Below, in pieces: positions 1-5,837 of a stretch of 7,970 bases of DNA. The notes beneath the pieces are model-generated. The model was not told where the DNA came from. It saw only the letters and a list, made by a program, of their open reading frames with translations, and ran no database searches. This DNA is from Evtepia sp. (GTDB lineage: Bacteria > Bacillota > Clostridia > Oscillospirales > Oscillospiraceae). Made by a program: the position numbers and the translations under genes. Position 1 is the first letter of the stretch, and the number at the start of each line of letters is the position of its first letter. The stretch is taken from positions 1 to 7,970 of the forward strand of contig JAQSXW010000031.1 in NCBI GenBank assembly GCA_029256465.1. The letters are read 5' to 3'.

Positions 1-431
1 GTATGGTGAATTGGGCCAAGGAAAATGCAAAAAGCTCCGGCATGGAGAATGCTCCCATTCGTTGGATTGTCGACGACTGCGCCAAATTTGTAGAACGGGA
101 AATCCGCCGAGGCCGACGTTATGATGCGGTGATTATGGACCCCCCTTCCTATGGGCGAGGACCTTCCGGTGAGATCTGGAAGTTGGAAGAAAATTTGTTT
201 GCGTTCTTGGAACTGGTTACAGGAGTTTTGTCTGAAAATCCTTTGTTTTTCCTTGTGAATTCTTATACCACTGGCCTGGCTCCATCCGTTCTCACCTATC
301 TATTGGAGACACTAATTACAAAAAAACACGGCGGTCATACCAATAGTGAGGAATTGGGACTTCTGGTTGCAGAAACTGGTCTCATGCTTCCCTGCGGTGC
401 TACTGGCCGCTGGACTGCATCTGCCAGATGA
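1..431 (+). CDS. class I SAM-dependent methyltransferase, C-terminal part (5' truncated by window edge)
   Basis: This is the last ~143 codons of a methyltransferase whose start lies upstream of the window; bases 1-2 finish a codon outside it, and the ATG at base 3 is probably internal. The visible part fits the second half of a Rossmann-fold SAM methyltransferase. An N-W-A-K-E-N-A helix is followed by an acidic V-D-D-C strand end. The catalytic motif IV D-P-P-S-Y-G-R-G is encoded at about 138-164 and followed by W-K-L-E-E. An L-P-C-G-A-T-G-R-W block lies close to the C-terminus. The D-P-P-S-Y/F-G-R-G-P form resembles COG1092-type rRNA large-subunit methyltransferases (RlmI-like), so 23S rRNA modification is the likely role, but the substrate cannot be read from this fragment. 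The TGA stop at 429-431 shares its last base with the ribosome binding site of ecfA1, which points to co-transcription with the transporter genes. Confidence 0.85.
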   Translation, partial: MVNWAKENAKSSGMENAPIRWIVDDCAKFVEREIRRGRRYDAVIMDPPSYGRGPSGEIWKLEENLFAFLELVTGVLSENPLFFLVNSYTTGLAPSVLTYLLETLITKKHGGHTNSEELGLLVAETGLMLPCGATGRWTASAR

Positions 432-436
432 GGTGA
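431..436 (+). promoter_or_regulatory. ribosome binding site deciding the ecfA1 start
   Basis: AGGTGA begins on the last base of the methyltransferase stop codon and ends five bases before the TTG at 442. The placement selects this TTG over the ATG at 346, which lies deep inside the methyltransferase, and suggests translational coupling between the two genes. Confidence 0.7.
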
Positions 437-441
437 TTTCT

Positions 442-1284
442 TTGAGCGCAATTATCAAACTTGAGCAAGTATCCTTTGTTTACCCGGACGAGACAAATAC
501 GTCAAACCTTGTACTGGATCAGATTAACCTTGAGATCGAAGAAGGCAGTTTTGTGGCGATTTTGGGCCATAATGGATCAGGAAAATCCACCTTGGCTAAG
601 CTGCTGAATGCCATTCATCAACCGACGCAAGGGAAGGTTTGGGTAAATGGCATGAATAGCTCTGACCCGGAAAAACTGTTTTCTATTCGCAATACCGTGG
701 GAATGGTGTTTCAAAACCCAGATAATCAAATTGTAGCAAGCGTTGTGGAAGAAGATGTTGCCTTTGCACCGGAAAACTTAGGGATTCCCCCTACCGAAAT
801 TCGGCAACGGGTAGACGATGCCCTACACATGGTCGGTATGTATGAGTACCGTGAACATGCGCCTCATCTGCTTTCCGGTGGCCAAAAGCAGCGAGTCGCC
901 ATTGCTGGCGTGATTGCCATGCGCCCCCGCTGTATCGTCCTAGACGAGTCTACCGCTATGCTTGACCCCATTGGTCGCCGGGAAATCATGGACACCATAC
1001 GCCGTTTGAATGAGGAATACGGCATGACTGTTATTTTGATCACCCATCACATGGATGAAGCTGCTCAGGCAGAACGCCTCGTCGTCATGTCTGATGGACA
1101 TATCATTGCGGATGGATCACCCAAAAAAGTATTCCAAAATGTTGAGGAACTGAAGGCCTCTGGGCTATCCGTTCCGGACACAGTACAGCTGCTCTATGAA
1201 CTTCGCAAGGAAGGCATTCTCGTTCCGTTGGATGCAATCTCAGATGAAGAGTGCGCACAGGTTTTAGCAGCGCTGCTGAGCTAA
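442..1284 (+). CDS. ecfA1: energy-coupling factor transporter ATPase EcfA1
   Basis: This is one of the two ATP-binding subunits of an ECF importer for vitamins, cofactors or transition metals. It works at the cytoplasmic face, paired with EcfA2 and docked on EcfT. From the TTG at 442 it is 280 residues, the usual length. Visible ABC motifs are Walker A G-H-N-G-S-G-K-S-T (42-50), the Q-loop glutamine (~Q91, in V-F-Q-N-P-D-N-Q), the signature L-S-G-G-Q (144-148), Walker B ending D168-E169, and the switch histidine (~H202). After Walker B it reads D-E-S-T-A-M-L-D-P rather than D-E-P-T, a feature I associate with EcfA1 as opposed to EcfA2. The TTG start is chosen from the AGGTGA five bases upstream and because the protein then begins just before the first strand, I-I-K-L-E-Q-V. 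The in-frame ATG at 346 would overlap the methyltransferase by 86 bases and add 32 residues unlike the family. The A1 versus A2 assignment rests on gene order and this motif. Confidence 0.93.
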   Translation: MSAIIKLEQVSFVYPDETNTSNLVLDQINLEIEEGSFVAILGHNGSGKSTLAKLLNAIHQPTQGKVWVNGMNSSDPEKLFSIRNTVGMVFQNPDNQIVASVVEEDVAFAPENLGIPPTEIRQRVDDALHMVGMYEYREHAPHLLSGGQKQRVAIAGVIAMRPRCIVLDESTAMLDPIGRREIMDTIRRLNEEYGMTVILITHHMDEAAQAERLVVMSDGHIIADGSPKKVFQNVEELKASGLSVPDTVQLLYELRKEGILVPLDAISDEECAQVLAALLS

Positions 1285-1337
1285 TACAGAATTTTCGCTT
1301 CTCACTCCACAGGATGACGGTAAGAAGCCATACAAAT

Positions 1338-1342
1338 GAGGA
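1338..1342 (+). promoter_or_regulatory. probable ribosome binding site for ecfA2
   Basis: GAGGA lies ten bases before the TTG at 1353. The competing ATG at 1314 has only an AGG directly abutting it, with no room for a normal spacer, so this site favours the downstream TTG. The spacing is slightly long, so the support is moderate. Confidence 0.5.
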
Positions 1343-1352
1343 TGGATCATCA

Positions 1353-2222
1353 TTGGAACCAATTATCAAAGTGGAACAATTGACCCACACATACAGTGTC
1401 AATACTCCCTTCGAGCATAAGGCTCTGGACGCTGTCGATCTGCAGATTTATTCTGGAGAATACCTTGGGATTATTGGACAAACCGGCTCAGGAAAGTCCA
1501 CCTTAATTCAGCATCTGAACGGACTACTCAAACCTACCTCCGGTCGAATTCTTTTTGAAGGACAAGACCTATGGAGTTCACCTTCCCTCACACGCAGCAT
1601 TCGCTTTCAAGTGGGATTGGTTTTTCAATTTCCAGAATATCAGTTATTTGAAGAGACGGTCTACAAAGACATCTCTTTTGGTCCCAGAAACATGAATTTA
1701 GATCCGGATGAGATCGATCATCGGGTACGAAGCGCTGCCGATTTTGTTGGGCTTTCCCCCGAGCTTTTGGAGCGATCTCCTTTTGAATTGTCGGGTGGTC
1801 AAAAGCGTCGGGTTGCCATTGCCGGCGTCATTGCAATGGAGCCAAAGGTGTTAATTCTAGATGAACCAACCGCTGGCCTTGATCCTGCTAGTGTTGAAAG
1901 CGTTCTTTCTAATATCGAAGACTATCACCATGCCAAACAGGCTACTGTGATCATTGTTTCTCACTCCATGGAGGAGATTGCCCGAACTGCAGACCGACTG
2001 ATGGTATTCAGTGACGGTAAAATCCCTCTTTCGGGAACGCCTCATGAGATTTTTGCTCACAGTGCCCTTCTGGAAGAACTGGGCTTGGGCGTTCCTCAGA
2101 TGGCCCGCGTCTTTTCCAGAATTCATGCCATGGGAGTATCCGTCGATCCTTCTGTCTATACCATCCCCCAGGCGAAAGCTGCCTTTTTTGAGGCTTACCG
2201 CCGAACAAAGGAGGGGCTCTGA
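1353..2222 (+). CDS. ecfA2: energy-coupling factor transporter ATPase EcfA2
   Basis: This is the second ATPase of the ECF module and pairs with EcfA1 to drive substrate uptake through EcfT. Motifs counted from the TTG at 1353 are Walker A G-Q-T-G-S-G-K-S-T (42-50), the Q-loop glutamine (~Q92, in V-F-Q-F-P-E-Y-Q-L-F), the signature L-S-G-G-Q (146-150), Walker B with D170-E171 followed by P-T-A-G-L-D-P, and the switch histidine ~H204. E-Y-Q-L-F after the Q-loop and D-E-P-T-A-G-L-D-P fit EcfA2. The protein is 289 residues, normal for the family. The start is uncertain. TTG 1353 has a GAGGA upstream and puts Walker A at the same residue as in EcfA1, whereas ATG 1314 would add 13 residues (starting M-T-V-R-S-H) with no properly spaced ribosome binding site. 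The frame stays open further upstream into the end of ecfA1. The stop overlaps the EcfT start by one base. Confidence 0.92.
   Translation: MEPIIKVEQLTHTYSVNTPFEHKALDAVDLQIYSGEYLGIIGQTGSGKSTLIQHLNGLLKPTSGRILFEGQDLWSSPSLTRSIRFQVGLVFQFPEYQLFEETVYKDISFGPRNMNLDPDEIDHRVRSAADFVGLSPELLERSPFELSGGQKRRVAIAGVIAMEPKVLILDEPTAGLDPASVESVLSNIEDYHHAKQATVIIVSHSMEEIARTADRLMVFSDGKIPLSGTPHEIFAHSALLEELGLGVPQMARVFSRIHAMGVSVDPSVYTIPQAKAAFFEAYRRTKEGL
2207..2216 (+). promoter_or_regulatory. strong ribosome binding site for ecfT
   Basis: AAAGGAGGGG, inside the last codons of ecfA2, lies five bases before the ATG at 2222. With the TGATG stop/start overlap it indicates coupled translation of EcfA2 and EcfT. It is much stronger than the sites in front of the two TTG-initiated ATPase genes. 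Confidence 0.75.
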
Positions 2223-3031
2223 TGGCACTGCGAGACATCACCTTGGGACAATATTTTCCCGGATCTTCCCTGATTCATAAACTAGACCCTCGTTCGAAGC
2301 TTGTCTTTATCTTTCTGTATATCGTCGCCCTATTTTTGGCGAGTTTTTTAATATCCTATGGCGTTATGATTTTAGTGCTCATGGTTGGGATTCTTCTATC
2401 CGGCATACGATTCTCCGTGTTCCGCAAAGGCCTAAAACCCGTAGTCATTATCATCCTTTTCACAGCAATCATGAACCTTTTGGTTACCCGTGGCGGAGAA
2501 GTATTATTCTCCTACGGCATATTGCAAATTACAGAGAACGGTGCTTGGCATGCTTTTTTCATGATGCTGCGCATTATTTTGCTTCTCATGTCAACCCTGC
2601 TTCTTACCTATACGACCTCCCCGCTTATGTTAACGGACGGTCTGGATCGCCTGATGTCACCCCTCAAAGCACTGAAGCTCCCTGTTCATGATTTCACTAT
2701 GATTATGAGCATTGCCTTGAGATTCATTCCAACACTGATTCAGGAAACTGACAAAATTATCTCAGCTCAAAAGGCACGTGGTGCCGATTTTGAAAGTGGT
2801 CATATCATTGCGCGGGCAAAGGCACTCATCCCCATTCTGATCCCGTTATTCATCTCTGCATTTCGTCGTGCGGATGAACTATCTATTGCAATGGACTGCC
2901 GTTGCTACAATGATGGAAATCACCGGACTCGTCTGCGTCAGCTGAAGTATCACAGAAGGGACTTTGTCCTGATTGCTTTTGGTCTATTACTCTGCACCTT
3001 AAGTGGAATTCTTCGTTTCTTCGGACTTTAA
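2222..3031 (+). CDS. ecfT: energy-coupling factor transporter transmembrane protein EcfT
   Basis: This is the membrane scaffold subunit that links the EcfA1/EcfA2 ATPases to interchangeable S components. The 269-residue protein begins with the family-typical G-Q-Y-F-P-G-S-S and L-D-P-R-S-K-L segments. Hydrophobic stretches follow at about 27-61 (probably two helices), 74-88, 110-132 and 247-269. Two cytoplasmic coupling motifs that grip the ATPases are visible: A-Q-K-A-R-G at 182-187 and A-M-D-C-R-C-Y at 223-229. The second deviates from the A-R-G consensus but keeps the arginine (R227). Conserved P-I-L-I-P-L-F and F-R-R-A-D-E-L segments lie between them. The ATG overlaps the ecfA2 stop (TGATG) behind a strong ribosome binding site. 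No S-component gene is adjacent, which fits a group II module shared among several substrate-specific S proteins encoded elsewhere. Confidence 0.94.
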   Translation: MALRDITLGQYFPGSSLIHKLDPRSKLVFIFLYIVALFLASFLISYGVMILVLMVGILLSGIRFSVFRKGLKPVVIIILFTAIMNLLVTRGGEVLFSYGILQITENGAWHAFFMMLRIILLLMSTLLLTYTTSPLMLTDGLDRLMSPLKALKLPVHDFTMIMSIALRFIPTLIQETDKIISAQKARGADFESGHIIARAKALIPILIPLFISAFRRADELSIAMDCRCYNDGNHRTRLRQLKYHRRDFVLIAFGLLLCTLSGILRFFGL

Positions 3032-3050
3032 TCCTATAGTGAGGCCTAAT

Positions 3051-3803
3051 ATGCGAAATATTGCTTTAAAATTAATGTATGATGGTACTGCATATCATGG
3101 TTGGCAGGTTCAGAAGCGGGATCGTTCCGTCGCCGAAACCTTGGAGCGTGCCCTTTCTCCTATTGTAGGACATGTGGTCAAGCTGACTGGGGCGGGCAGA
3201 ACAGACGCAGGTGTGCATGCCGAAGTTTATATCGCAAACTTTCGCACCAACTCAACGATCCCTTGTGACCGCCTCCCGCTTGCAGTCAACACAAGACTTC
3301 CTGCTGATATTGTTGTCACAAAGGCATCGGAAGTCCCACCTGAATTCAATGCCATCAGTTCTTGTCTGAAAAAAGAGTATACGTATCGCATCTACAACTC
3401 CAGAATTCGAAATGCCTTTCTCGTCAACCGGGTATGGTTTTATCCCAAACATTTGGATGAATTCATTATGCAAAAAGCTGCTTCCTACTTTGTGGGAACC
3501 CATGATTTTGCTGCAGTCCGTTCTGTGGGAACGGAAACACGAACCACGATCCGCACTGTCCATAACTTTACGATCACAAGAACTGAAACCTTAATTGAGT
3601 GTCGGGTCTGTGCAGACGGCTTTCTGTATAATATGGCGAGGGCCATGGTCGGCTCCTGTGTTTATGCCGCAGAAGAAAAATTCCATCCAGAAGATGTTCC
3701 CAGGATTTTAGCGTCTAAAAACCGTACTGATGCTGGTCCCACTGCTCCTCCGCAAGGTCTATACATGACAAAACTTTGGTACGAGGAATCTTACATACTC
3801 TAA
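3051..3803 (+). CDS. truA: tRNA pseudouridine(38-40) synthase TruA
   Basis: TruA isomerises uridine to pseudouridine at positions 38-40 of the tRNA anticodon stem-loop; it is cytoplasmic and needs no cofactor. The 250-residue length matches the family. The start has the typical L-x-Y-D-G-T-x-Y-x-G-W-Q pattern (residues 8-19). The catalytic aspartate is D52 in G-A-G-R-T-D-A-G-V-H-A. Also present are the conserved tyrosine region K-E-Y-T-Y-R, G-T-H-D-F at 149-153, and G-F-L-Y-N-M near 190-195, which resembles the usual F-L-Y/H-x-M-V-R block. The ATG at 3051 has GAGG at 3041-3044, six bases upstream. An in-frame GTG at 3003 would overlap ecfT and add 16 residues before the conserved N-terminus, so I rejected it. 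The gene follows ecfT by 19 bases, a neighbourhood common in Firmicutes, where truA often trails ecfA1-ecfA2-ecfT. Confidence 0.96.
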   Translation: MRNIALKLMYDGTAYHGWQVQKRDRSVAETLERALSPIVGHVVKLTGAGRTDAGVHAEVYIANFRTNSTIPCDRLPLAVNTRLPADIVVTKASEVPPEFNAISSCLKKEYTYRIYNSRIRNAFLVNRVWFYPKHLDEFIMQKAASYFVGTHDFAAVRSVGTETRTTIRTVHNFTITRTETLIECRVCADGFLYNMARAMVGSCVYAAEEKFHPEDVPRILASKNRTDAGPTAPPQGLYMTKLWYEESYIL

Positions 3804-3832
3804 TCATTGACTGTTTTTAAGGGAGATGTTCC

Positions 3833-4981
3833 ATGGCTATCATCCAAACGTTAAAAGCAAAGCTCACACTGCGCCGACGCATTGCTCTGCTGATTGCTTT
3901 TCTCATTTTACTTATCGCACTGATTGCCAGCCTTACCATAAAGGATCGCTTGGGATTAACCCTTTTTACACGCTGGCTCACTTATGATAATGAAAAGGGA
4001 AACATTACTTTCTCTCATGGTGCTCGCAGTGAAAACCTTTTTCTAAACCTGGATTATAAACTTCTGGTCTGCTCTGATACCCTTTTGCAGCTCTTCTCAC
4101 CTACCGGAGATTCTCTACTTAAAGAGCCCATCTCATTTTCCAATCCAGCGCTTTCTTCCAATGAAAAGCAAGCAGTTGTTTATGATGCAGGCGGCCAAGG
4201 CCTTTATGTCGTCTCAAAGGAAAAAGTCGCCTTTTCCCTTACCCTTCCTGCAGGGCAATATATTTTATCTGCTAGCATCAATAAAAACGGTTGGCTGGCA
4301 GTCACCACAAAAGAAGACGGTCACAAAGGTGTTGTCACCATTTATAATGCATCTTATGATCCAGTTGTCTCCATCCGCCTCTCCAGCAGCTATCTGGTCG
4401 ACGCTTTAGTTGCACCCGACTGTAAGGGAGTTTATATTCTGACACCGGGACAATCTAGTGGTATTTTTGAAAGCAAACTTCTATATTATAATCTTAAACA
4501 GGCAGAAACACCAAGCTCTCAGATTTCCCTTGGTGATAATGTAGTTCTTTCTATGCGTACAGCGAATCAACGTTGTTGGATTCTAAGTGAAAATGAATTA
4601 TTTATCTTGCTCCCCACTGGTGAATTGGCTGCAAAGTATGACTACAACGGAAAATACATAAAACGTGCTAGTCTGGATGGAACTGAGTTTGCCACACTCT
4701 TGCTGTCAAATTCCCAGTCAGGTAATTCCGGCACCCTTGTTACCGTCGATTCCGAAGGTGTTGTTTTGGGCAGCTTGGATTTGCAGGAACAAGTGCTCGC
4801 GCTCTCTTCTTCGGGTCGTTATGTTGCTGTGCTGACCGCAAGTTGTCTTCGAGTATACACAAAAGACTTGACAGAGACTAGCGTCTCCAACTATATTCAA
4901 GGGGTACAAAATCTGGTTCTGTTCCCCGATGGAAGTTTATCCCTGATTACCGACGAGTTTTCTCGTCTGTATCTCCCCTGA
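3833..4981 (+). CDS. membrane-anchored protein of unknown function, probably DUF5711 family (beta-propeller-like)
   Basis: The function is not known. The 382-residue protein has a basic N-terminus (K-A-K-L-T-L-R-R-R, about 8-16) followed by one hydrophobic helix at about 17-36 with no obvious lipobox or cleavage site. This predicts a signal anchor with the rest outside the cytoplasm. The remaining ~340 residues alternate short hydrophobic strands with turns, as in Y-V-V-S-K-E-K, W-L-A-V-T-T-K, V-T-I-Y-N, G-V-Y-I-L-T-P and Y-V-A-V-L-T. This rhythm resembles a WD40/PQQ-like beta-propeller. From memory, clostridial proteins of this type and position are labelled DUF5711; I could not check that here. 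AAGGGAG at 3819-3825 lies seven bases before the ATG. The gene starts 29 bases after truA with no hairpin between, and cvpA follows after 22 bases, so all three are probably co-transcribed. No catalytic motif is visible, and a sensor or scaffold role is only a guess. Confidence 0.82.
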   Translation: MAIIQTLKAKLTLRRRIALLIAFLILLIALIASLTIKDRLGLTLFTRWLTYDNEKGNITFSHGARSENLFLNLDYKLLVCSDTLLQLFSPTGDSLLKEPISFSNPALSSNEKQAVVYDAGGQGLYVVSKEKVAFSLTLPAGQYILSASINKNGWLAVTTKEDGHKGVVTIYNASYDPVVSIRLSSSYLVDALVAPDCKGVYILTPGQSSGIFESKLLYYNLKQAETPSSQISLGDNVVLSMRTANQRCWILSENELFILLPTGELAAKYDYNGKYIKRASLDGTEFATLLLSNSQSGNSGTLVTVDSEGVVLGSLDLQEQVLALSSSGRYVAVLTASCLRVYTKDLTETSVSNYIQGVQNLVLFPDGSLSLITDEFSRLYLP

Positions 4982-5003
4982 CCAAAACATCGGAGGTGTT
5001 TCT

Positions 5004-5717
5004 ATGGATGTGCCCATTCTTTTGGATATTGCCGTACTCATTATCCTGCTTTTCTTTACCATACGTGGTATCCAGCACGGTTTTGTTCGTGCCCTGTGTT
5101 CCTTTTTGGCCGTGTTTGTGGCGTTTTTTGGTGCTCTCGTCATTTCGAAACAGTTGACTCCGATGGCATCAGAGTTTCTTGCCCCGCAAATTCTTCCCTC
5201 AATTGTCAAGCACTTGGAGAAAGACTCCGTTCCCGAACCCACTTCGGATCTTTCCACTCAGGAAACTACAATTATCCTGAAAAAGATAGGCTTGCCTGAA
5301 ACTTGGAGCCGAATGATTCAGCAGGCGAATTCCGCTGCAGACCAAAAGCAGATAGCAACCACTTCTCCCAGTCAGCTTTTTGCCAGCTATATTCTGAACA
5401 TCATCGTATCAGCCGCTATTTTTATTTTAAGCTTTCTTCTTTTACTACTCACTTGGCTTTTCTTCAGTCGGAGTCTAGATCTCTTGGCAAAATTACCTGT
5501 TCTCAATTTTTGCAATCGGATACTCGGTGCTCTTTTTGGCCTCTGTAAAGGCGTAATTTTCCTTCTCGTGCTGCGCTGGCTCCTTTGCGATTTGATGGGT
5601 CAAATCCCTCCTGAACTGCTGGGGCGTACGCAATCGTACCAAATCCTGTCATATCTGTTTGCCAATCTGCGATTCCCCAACTTTCTAATTGATTTTTACC
5701 AAATCACCTGGCGCTGA
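5004..5717 (+). CDS. CvpA family integral membrane protein
   Basis: This 237-residue polytopic protein is related to CvpA, the E. coli colicin V production protein, a family found in most bacteria whose biochemical role is unclear and which has been tied to envelope homeostasis. Hydrophobic helices lie at about 5-20, 27-47, 128-154 and 171-195. The R-G-I-Q-H-G-F-V-R segment after the first helix and the glycine-spaced G-A-L-F-G-L-C-K-G in the last helix are the family hallmarks. Residues ~48-127 form a long hydrophilic loop, longer than in the short CvpA proteins of Proteobacteria and typical of Firmicutes versions. GGAGGTG at 4992-4998 lies five bases before the ATG. The gene follows the DUF5711-like gene by 22 bases. 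No clear terminator hairpin follows the stop, and a 120-base gap separates it from the Clp gene. Confidence 0.86.
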   Translation: MDVPILLDIAVLIILLFFTIRGIQHGFVRALCSFLAVFVAFFGALVISKQLTPMASEFLAPQILPSIVKHLEKDSVPEPTSDLSTQETTIILKKIGLPETWSRMIQQANSAADQKQIATTSPSQLFASYILNIIVSAAIFILSFLLLLLTWLFFSRSLDLLAKLPVLNFCNRILGALFGLCKGVIFLLVLRWLLCDLMGQIPPELLGRTQSYQILSYLFANLRFPNFLIDFYQITWR

Positions 5718-5760
5718 CTGCTGAATTCTTGTTATTTTCTCATATACACTTCATTAACTT

Positions 5761-5789
5761 TATTCATATGCAATTCATAAAACTATGAT
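5761..5789 (+). promoter_or_regulatory. candidate sigma-A promoter for the Clp ATPase gene
   Basis: A good -10 element, TATGAT, sits at 5784-5789. The hexamer 17 bases upstream, TATTCA (5761-5766), is a poor match to TTGACA. The predicted transcript would start near 5796 and give a leader of about 40 bases before the ATG at 5838. The 120-base AT-rich gap is the largest between genes in the window, which supports a promoter here, but the weak -35 keeps confidence low. Confidence 0.35.
5762..5779 (+). repeat. ATTCATA direct repeat, 11-base period, upstream of the Clp gene
   Basis: Two identical heptamers ATTCATA (5762-5768 and 5773-5779) are separated by TGCA, giving an 11-base period of about one helical turn. 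A related TTCAT lies at 5750-5754. The pair overlaps or adjoins the candidate promoter, where a regulator could bind. The region is AT-rich, so chance is a real possibility. It does not match the CtsR heptad GGTCAAA. Confidence 0.3.
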
Positions 5790-5817
5790 ATCTTCAGGGT
5801 GGAAATGAAATACCCAT

Positions 5818-5827
5818 AAAGGAGTGA
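5818..5827 (+). promoter_or_regulatory. ribosome binding site of the Clp ATPase gene
   Basis: AAAGGAGTGA ends ten bases before the ATG at 5838, a slightly long spacer. An in-frame TAG at 5829-5831 rules out any start upstream, so 5838 is the only reasonable initiation codon before the zinc-finger cysteines. Confidence 0.7.
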
Positions 5828-5837
5828 TTAGATAAAC

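Noticed and set aside
346..441. Upstream ATG start for ecfA1 at 346
   Set aside because: It lies inside the methyltransferase coding region and would add 32 residues unlike any ABC ATPase N-terminus. The TTG at 442 has a well-placed ribosome binding site.
1103..1402. Reverse-strand open frame opposite the end of ecfA1 and start of ecfA2
   Set aside because: It lies antisense to conserved coding sequence, and its translation shows no recognisable domain. Similar antisense frames at 1857-2228, 3252-3563, 4937-5257, 5912-6292, 6527-6781 and 7295-7552 were rejected for the same reason.
892..1838. Near-identical 30-base stretches at 892-921 and 1809-1838 (25 of 30 bases the same)
   Set aside because: Both encode the conserved R-V-A-I-A-G-V-I-A-M segment of the two paralogous ATPases, and the differences are all at third codon positions. 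Paralogy explains it without a separate repeat element.
3003..3050. GTG start for truA at 3003
   Set aside because: It overlaps the end of ecfT, lacks a ribosome binding site and adds residues before the conserved TruA N-terminus. The ATG at 3051 has GAGG six bases upstream.
3804..3832. T-run between truA and the DUF5711-like gene as a terminator
   Set aside because: The five-T run is not preceded by a GC-rich hairpin, so I see no intrinsic terminator in this 29-base gap.
5797..5815. Possible hairpin GGGT(G)...(T)ACCC just before the Clp ribosome binding site
   Set aside because: The stem has only four Watson-Crick pairs plus a wobble, with a nine-base loop. It is too weak to call a terminator or a translational switch.
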